From: an uncultured Roseiflexaceae bacterium
GTDB taxonomy: Bacteria; Chloroflexota; Chloroflexia; Chloroflexales; Roseiflexaceae
NCBI GenBank assembly: GCA_903868295.1
Contig: CAIPUQ010000280.1
Span: 1-10,572, forward strand
Reading direction: 5' to 3'
DNA: 10,572 bases
Notes under the pieces: generated by a model
The model's database searches: none
Told to the model about the DNA's origin: nothing
The model's input: the letters and a program-made list of their open reading frames with translations, nothing else
Made by a program: the position numbers and the translations under genes
In this document: piece after piece, positions 6,913 to 10,572 of the stretch
Layout of the letters: each line of letters begins with the position of its first letter
Numbering within the stretch: the first letter of the stretch is position 1

Positions 6913-8145
6913 TTAGATACCAATCAAATCACTGCTACTCCCGGCTTCTTGGGGGGTGCGATAGACTCCACCCGTTACCGTGGCAGGGTGGACAAAATAG
7001 TGTCTGAGATGGGGGATGTACTCGAGAAAGAGCCGGTCATGACCCATCCCGATGTGATTAAACAGGACCAAATGTTGGTGTACTTGACCCATATCACCGA
7101 CATGCGGTGCAATGGGGAGGCCGAAGTGCCGCGCGAGCAGGCTAATGGTCAAAAACTCGCTGACGCCGCCTACCCGTACACAATCTGCTTGGACATAATG
7201 ACACGCGTGCATTTGCAGGTAATTTTTGAACACGATTGCATTCGGAAGGTGTTCACCAGCTGCGATACGCAGCGGCGATATCTCGCGGGCTATGCGTTGG
7301 TGGGCAACGATGTCGTCTGGATGTGTCGGCTCTTCGATCCAAAAGGGGTTAATGTCGGAAAATTGGGCGCACATCGACAATGCTTGCTCTAGGGTCCATT
7401 GTTGATTGGCATCGAGCATCAGCGTTGCCGATGGTCCAAGTTCTTCGCGGACCGCAGCAGCACGGCGCAAATCGTACAGCGGGTCGCGCGCCCCCACCTT
7501 GAGTTTGACTGCACCGAAGCCGGCCTCTCGTGAGCGCTTTGCGTTTTCGCGGACCTGTGCCTCGTTGTAGTGGAACCAACCGACAGACGTGTCATAGCCA
7601 GGGTACCCTCGGTCCAGCACGTCGACTCGTTCGGCGCGACTTGAGTGTGCAGTGGTGAGGATTTTCAATGCATCGGTAGGGCTCAATACATCATGCAAAT
7701 GGCTCATGTCGAGTGTTGCAATCAGTGCCGTAGGCGAAAGGTCGAGCAGCAGTTTCCATAACGGTATACCGCGGTGTTTTGCCCACAGGTCAAAGCATGC
7801 ATTGGTTATTGCAGCGAGTGCGAGGTGGACGACACCTTTGTGTGGGCCGAGCCAGCGATACTGGTGATGGTTCGCAATGGCGTACGAGATTGCCCCGTAC
7901 GAAGCCATCAGTTCCTCGATTTCTTTGCCGATGAGAATGTCAGCGAGTGCGTCGATAGCGGCGCAGACGAGCTTGTTCCCACCGCCGAGTGTAAACGCAA
8001 AACCGACACCACGCAGGGGTGTGTCGGTTTCGATGAGGCAGACCGCATATGCGTAGTCAGGTTGTGTGTGGACAGCGTCGGCACCTTCGCCAGGAGCGAG
8101 TTGGTACACGCGGTCGATACTCCGGACAGCTCGGATTGTTGTCAT
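6913..8145 (-). CDS. L-fuconate dehydratase-like enolase-superfamily protein
   Basis: This enzyme probably dehydrates an acid sugar such as L-fuconate to the 2-keto-3-deoxy acid (fuconate dehydratase / ENOSF1 family, mandelate racemase subgroup). It has 410 residues, slightly under the roughly 440 of characterised fuconate dehydratases. Family-like stretches are DAVHTQPDYAYAVCLIETD (23-41), RWLGPHKGVVHLAL (97-110) and YPGYDTSVGW (181-190). Active-site residues visible are Lys214 and Lys216 (KLK), metal ligands Asp245 (LMLDAN), Glu in WIEEP (269-273) and Glu298 (AAGEH), and His348 (APHVG). Thus the machinery looks intact. Substrate preference cannot be read from sequence alone; related acid sugars are possible. 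It starts 42 nt after the AOR homologue stop, so co-transcription is likely, although no clear ribosome site precedes the ATG. Confidence 0.85.
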   Translation of the reverse strand: MTTIRAVRSIDRVYQLAPGEGADAVHTQPDYAYAVCLIETDTPLRGVGFAFTLGGGNKLVCAAIDALADILIGKEIEELMASYGAISYAIANHHQYRWLGPHKGVVHLALAAITNACFDLWAKHRGIPLWKLLLDLSPTALIATLDMSHLHDVLSPTDALKILTTAHSSRAERVDVLDRGYPGYDTSVGWFHYNEAQVRENAKRSREAGFGAVKLKVGARDPLYDLRRAAAVREELGPSATLMLDANQQWTLEQALSMCAQFSDINPFWIEEPTHPDDIVAHQRIAREISPLRIAAGEHLPNAIVFKNYLQMHACHYVQADCVRVGGVSEFLTISLLARHFGLPIAPHVGDMGQVHQHLVLFNHIGMGHDRLFLEYIPHLRHYFVHPATVTGGVYRTPQEAGSSSDLIGI

Positions 8146-8187
8146 ACAGTTACTCGGTAGGGGTGAATATTCCTTATTGTATCAGCC

Positions 8188-10572
8188 CTACTTCTCTTCG
8201 GGTGTCTGCGGAGGCGTGGGTTGCGGCATCTCAGCGCTGAGTAATTCCTGTATGCTGAGGCGTTTTGCAATGGAGGTGCGTGTCGCTGGTTTGGGCACTT
8301 CCTGAGGCGCTGGTGGAGGCGTTGGTGGTGGAGGAAAAATGAAGTCCTCGGGCTTTGGTTGTGGCTGAAGGATGGAACCTTCGGGCGTAGGTTTTGGCAC
8401 GTATGGTTTTACCGCTGGTGCGGGCAATCGTGTCTGTGGCTGAGGGATAAGGTGATTGTCATCCGACAATGATGCTGCAGCGATTTCGTCGTCCGACGCA
8501 TCTTCACTTGATGCAGGTCGAGGAGGTTCACTATGCATTTTTGCTTGAATTGCCGACATTTGTTCATCATGGAGTTCCGGGCTGAGTTGCCCGGTCGGTG
8601 CTTCTTCGCCTCGGTCCGATGGTGTAGCCACGACGAAATCATCCACATTCGGCGCATCTATTGTGCCACTCTCATCTTGCTGCGGTGTCGTCAACAGTGA
8701 TTCGAGCAGTGCAGAGGTTATTGGGGTGGCGTTCCCACGCGGCCTGCGTGGCTGCGGTACGTGAGGTTCGACAGATGCGGCAGGTTCGACAGATGCGGCA
8801 GGTTCGACAGATGCGGCTGGTTCGATGACTGCGGCAGGTTCGACGGATGCGACAGGTTCAACGACTGCGGCTGGTTCGATGATTGCAGCTGGTTCGATGA
8901 TTGCAGCTGGTTCGATGATTGCAGCTGGTTCGACGACTGCGGCAGGTTCGATGATTGCGGCTGGTTCGACAATCGCGGTACGTGCAACATGTGCAGCTGG
9001 TTCGATGCCTGCAACGGGAGGTTCGACGGTCGCCGTCGTATCTTCCATCGAGAGCGCAGTGTTGACTGCCGTTGGTTGTATACGCATGGGTGACTTCGGC
9101 GCAGCGATGGGCAACTGGTCAATTGCCCATTCGAGGTGATGTTCGTAGAGGGTTGCGATACGCGGAATACCCGCTTCGTCCCAGCCCATCATTTCGTAGT
9201 AGAGTGCAATTTCGGCATCAAAAGCTACTTTGTCGAGCAGCACGCCGGCTTTGTCGCCGGTGTCGATTGGTTCTTCGAAGAATCGCGCAGGAAGTGTGTC
9301 TGTGGCAGCATCGATACCTTCACGCCGATTATAGAGTTGCATAAGGTGGGTACGTCGTTCACCGAAGCGGAGGAGCTCGTGTGATGATGTCTCCCACCCG
9401 GTAACGGCCGCGAGCATGTCGGTCATCATTTGCAGGCTCAACGCGCGGGTCGGCGCAATGGCAAAGATGCAAAACGCGAGTGCATCTGCGGCGGACCACA
9501 GGGTATGCAAGGCCTTGTAGTTGCGGACTTTCTTGGGGCCGAGGTACTCCATCGGGATGCGTTCGACAATACCGAGGGTGCGGGCATAATCGAGGGAGTG
9601 ATCCCAGCCTACACGCGTGTCGAAATCCCAATCGTGTTCACAGATGTCGTACCGTGGCCCGATCGGAGCAGTCGCATACCCAAGCGCCAAATTGCTCTGA
9701 CTGCGTGGTTCAAAGGGAACGAGCTCTACCCCTTTGACATGCATCGCGTAGCGCTCGGTGCCGTTGCCGATTTTGGCTGCTGCACGGAAGGAACCTTCGG
9801 CCAACGTGTCACCAAAGCCGGTGCGCTTGATGATCTGCTCAACCATTTGCAACGTGGTTTCGGTATTGCCGAAGCGGAGGCTCGCACCTTCTAAGAAGTG
9901 CTTGGGAATGAGGCCGCGTTCGTTTGCTTCCATGGCAAATGAAAGCGTGAATCCTAACGAAACGGGGTCCAAGCCGTACTGATTACACAGATTGTTATAG
10001 CGCATGACGGCGCGCGGGTGTTGGGTACCGATGTTCGGCCCCATGGTGCCGCTGATTTCTTGGTGCATCCCACCCGCTCGCATATCGAGGTCGGCATCGT
10101 GATTGTGATAGACCTTGATACAGTCGTTGGGGCATCCGGGGCATTTTGCAGTGGACTGAAAGTACGGCATCCAGGTCGAGGCCTTGTAATTGTCAAGGTA
10201 CTCAAACGATGCAGTGCGGTAATTCTCGGTGTTGAGGGCAGCATCGAGGCCATGCGTGTGTACCCACACTGCAAAGCCAGGCAAATCCTTCTGCCACATG
10301 GAAAGGGTGTTTTTCTTCATGTCCGCCGCGAAGCGGGCATTTACTGCTGCCATTTTGTCGGGATTGGCTACCGGAGGCAGTGTGCCGCCGATGAGAATAA
10401 TCGCTTTGAGATGCTTCGAGCCCATAACTGCACCGACACCGTGGCGTTGGGCTTGATGCGTCCGACTGCTGACAATGCTTGCATAGCGGACGAGGTTTTC
10501 GCCGGCAGGTCCAATCGTCGCGACGTCAGTGGCTCGATCATACTCTTGGGCGATCGAATCAGTGGTCTCTCC
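8188..10572 (-). CDS. Aldehyde:ferredoxin oxidoreductase homologue with long C-terminal extension (5' partial)
   Basis: This is a tungsten- or molybdenum-bispterin enzyme of the AOR family, expected to oxidise an aldehyde to a carboxylic acid with ferredoxin as acceptor in the cytoplasm. The frame is open to the window end; 794 residues are visible and about 130-150 are probably missing. The visible part begins inside the cofactor-binding N-domain (IGPAGENLVRYASIVS, then GVGAVMGSKHLKAI). The [4Fe-4S] ligands are present: CPGCPNDC (visible Cys144, 147, 151) and the distant Cys368 in DALAFCIFA. PIGPRYDICEHDWDFD and NRREGI...LPARFFEEP are typical of the AOR C-terminal domains, which end near visible residue 486. 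About 308 further residues follow: EPAAxx hexapeptide repeats, an acidic and Pro-rich stretch, and TSIAKRLSIQELLSAEM near the end. The ATG at 10425 lies inside the conserved GAVMGSK motif and cannot be the start. The physiological substrate is unknown. Confidence 0.93.
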   Translation of the reverse strand, partial: GETTDSIAQEYDRATDVATIGPAGENLVRYASIVSSRTHQAQRHGVGAVMGSKHLKAIILIGGTLPPVANPDKMAAVNARFAADMKKNTLSMWQKDLPGFAVWVHTHGLDAALNTENYRTASFEYLDNYKASTWMPYFQSTAKCPGCPNDCIKVYHNHDADLDMRAGGMHQEISGTMGPNIGTQHPRAVMRYNNLCNQYGLDPVSLGFTLSFAMEANERGLIPKHFLEGASLRFGNTETTLQMVEQIIKRTGFGDTLAEGSFRAAAKIGNGTERYAMHVKGVELVPFEPRSQSNLALGYATAPIGPRYDICEHDWDFDTRVGWDHSLDYARTLGIVERIPMEYLGPKKVRNYKALHTLWSAADALAFCIFAIAPTRALSLQMMTDMLAAVTGWETSSHELLRFGERRTHLMQLYNRREGIDAATDTLPARFFEEPIDTGDKAGVLLDKVAFDAEIALYYEMMGWDEAGIPRIATLYEHHLEWAIDQLPIAAPKSPMRIQPTAVNTALSMEDTTATVEPPVAGIEPAAHVARTAIVEPAAIIEPAAVVEPAAIIEPAAIIEPAAIIEPAAVVEPVASVEPAAVIEPAASVEPAASVEPAASVEPHVPQPRRPRGNATPITSALLESLLTTPQQDESGTIDAPNVDDFVVATPSDRGEEAPTGQLSPELHDEQMSAIQAKMHSEPPRPASSEDASDDEIAAASLSDDNHLIPQPQTRLPAPAVKPYVPKPTPEGSILQPQPKPEDFIFPPPPTPPPAPQEVPKPATRTSIAKRLSIQELLSAEMPQPTPPQTPEEK
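8764..9003 (-). repeat. Tandem 18-bp coding repeat (EPAAxx hexapeptides) in the AOR extension
   Basis: Thirteen consecutive 18-bp units run from 8764 to 8997 in perfect register, plus the start of another at 8998. On the + strand they look like aggttcgacagatgcggc, coding on the - strand for EPAASV, EPAAII, EPAAVV and variants. Three units from 8764 are identical to one another, and three from 8872 are identical to one another with a different sequence. The unit at 8980 is degenerate (ARTAIV). Periodicity is exact at the DNA level and preserves the frame. Confidence 0.95.

Noticed and set aside
8146..8187. Separate promoter for the dehydratase gene in the 42-nt gap
   Set aside because: An A/T-rich stretch exists but no paired -35/-10 elements can be defended; read-through from the AOR gene is simpler.
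8764..9003. Possible CRISPR-like array
   Set aside because: The units are directly abutting 18-mers with no unique spacers, in perfect codon register within a coding sequence.
8761..9093. + strand open frames with RFDxCGxFDxCG- or TAAGSM-like repeats opposite the AOR tail
   Set aside because: They are antisense shadows of the 18-bp repeat: a stop-free 18-bp unit keeps other frames open too. There is no ribosome site or conserved domain, while the - strand frame is continuous with the AOR domain.

Overview
The window reads as an ordinary chromosomal stretch of a bacterium that I would place, without certainty, in the Chloroflexota. The reasons are the Ala/Thr/Pro/Glu-rich linkers on exported and cytoplasmic proteins, the style of the phosphate-transporter and HtpG sequences, and a moderate GC content. 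No marker gene settles the taxonomy. Two transcription blocks converge on a strong hairpin terminator near 4955-4985.

Left block (+ strand, 1-4939): a high-affinity phosphate uptake operon in the order pstS (5' end cut by the window edge), pstC, pstA, pstB1, pstB2. PstS would capture phosphate outside the membrane, PstC/PstA form the channel, and two different PstB ATPases power it. The last four genes are tightly packed: pstC/pstA and pstA/pstB1 overlap, and pstB1/pstB2 are about 10 nt apart. Between pstS and pstC lies a perfect 9-bp inverted repeat that may set the PstS:channel ratio. There is no phoU after pstB2; the operon ends at the terminator.

Right block (- strand, read from 10572 down to 4997): a tungsten/molybdenum-pterin aldehyde:ferredoxin oxidoreductase (AOR) homologue (5' end cut), an L-fuconate dehydratase-like enolase-superfamily enzyme 42 nt downstream, then the chaperone gene htpG 80 nt further on with its own excellent ribosome binding site and a candidate promoter. 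The AOR and dehydratase could cooperate in acid-sugar or deoxysugar breakdown (inference); htpG is probably just the next gene.

The most unusual item is the AOR homologue. After a complete-looking AOR C-terminal domain it continues in the same frame for about 308 residues of low-complexity sequence. This tail includes a tandem array of 18-bp units encoding EPAAxx hexapeptides, a Pro-rich acidic stretch and a short basic/leucine-rich patch close to the C-terminus. Secondary oddities are a roughly 45-50 residue hydrophilic insert in PstA, a PstB1 with an altered post-Q-loop sequence, and another 18-bp coding repeat in the PstS linker. I saw no rRNA, tRNA, CRISPR array, insertion sequence, riboswitch or phage gene, and no gene-free stretch longer than 300 bases. 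I found no convincing defence or otherwise wholly new system.
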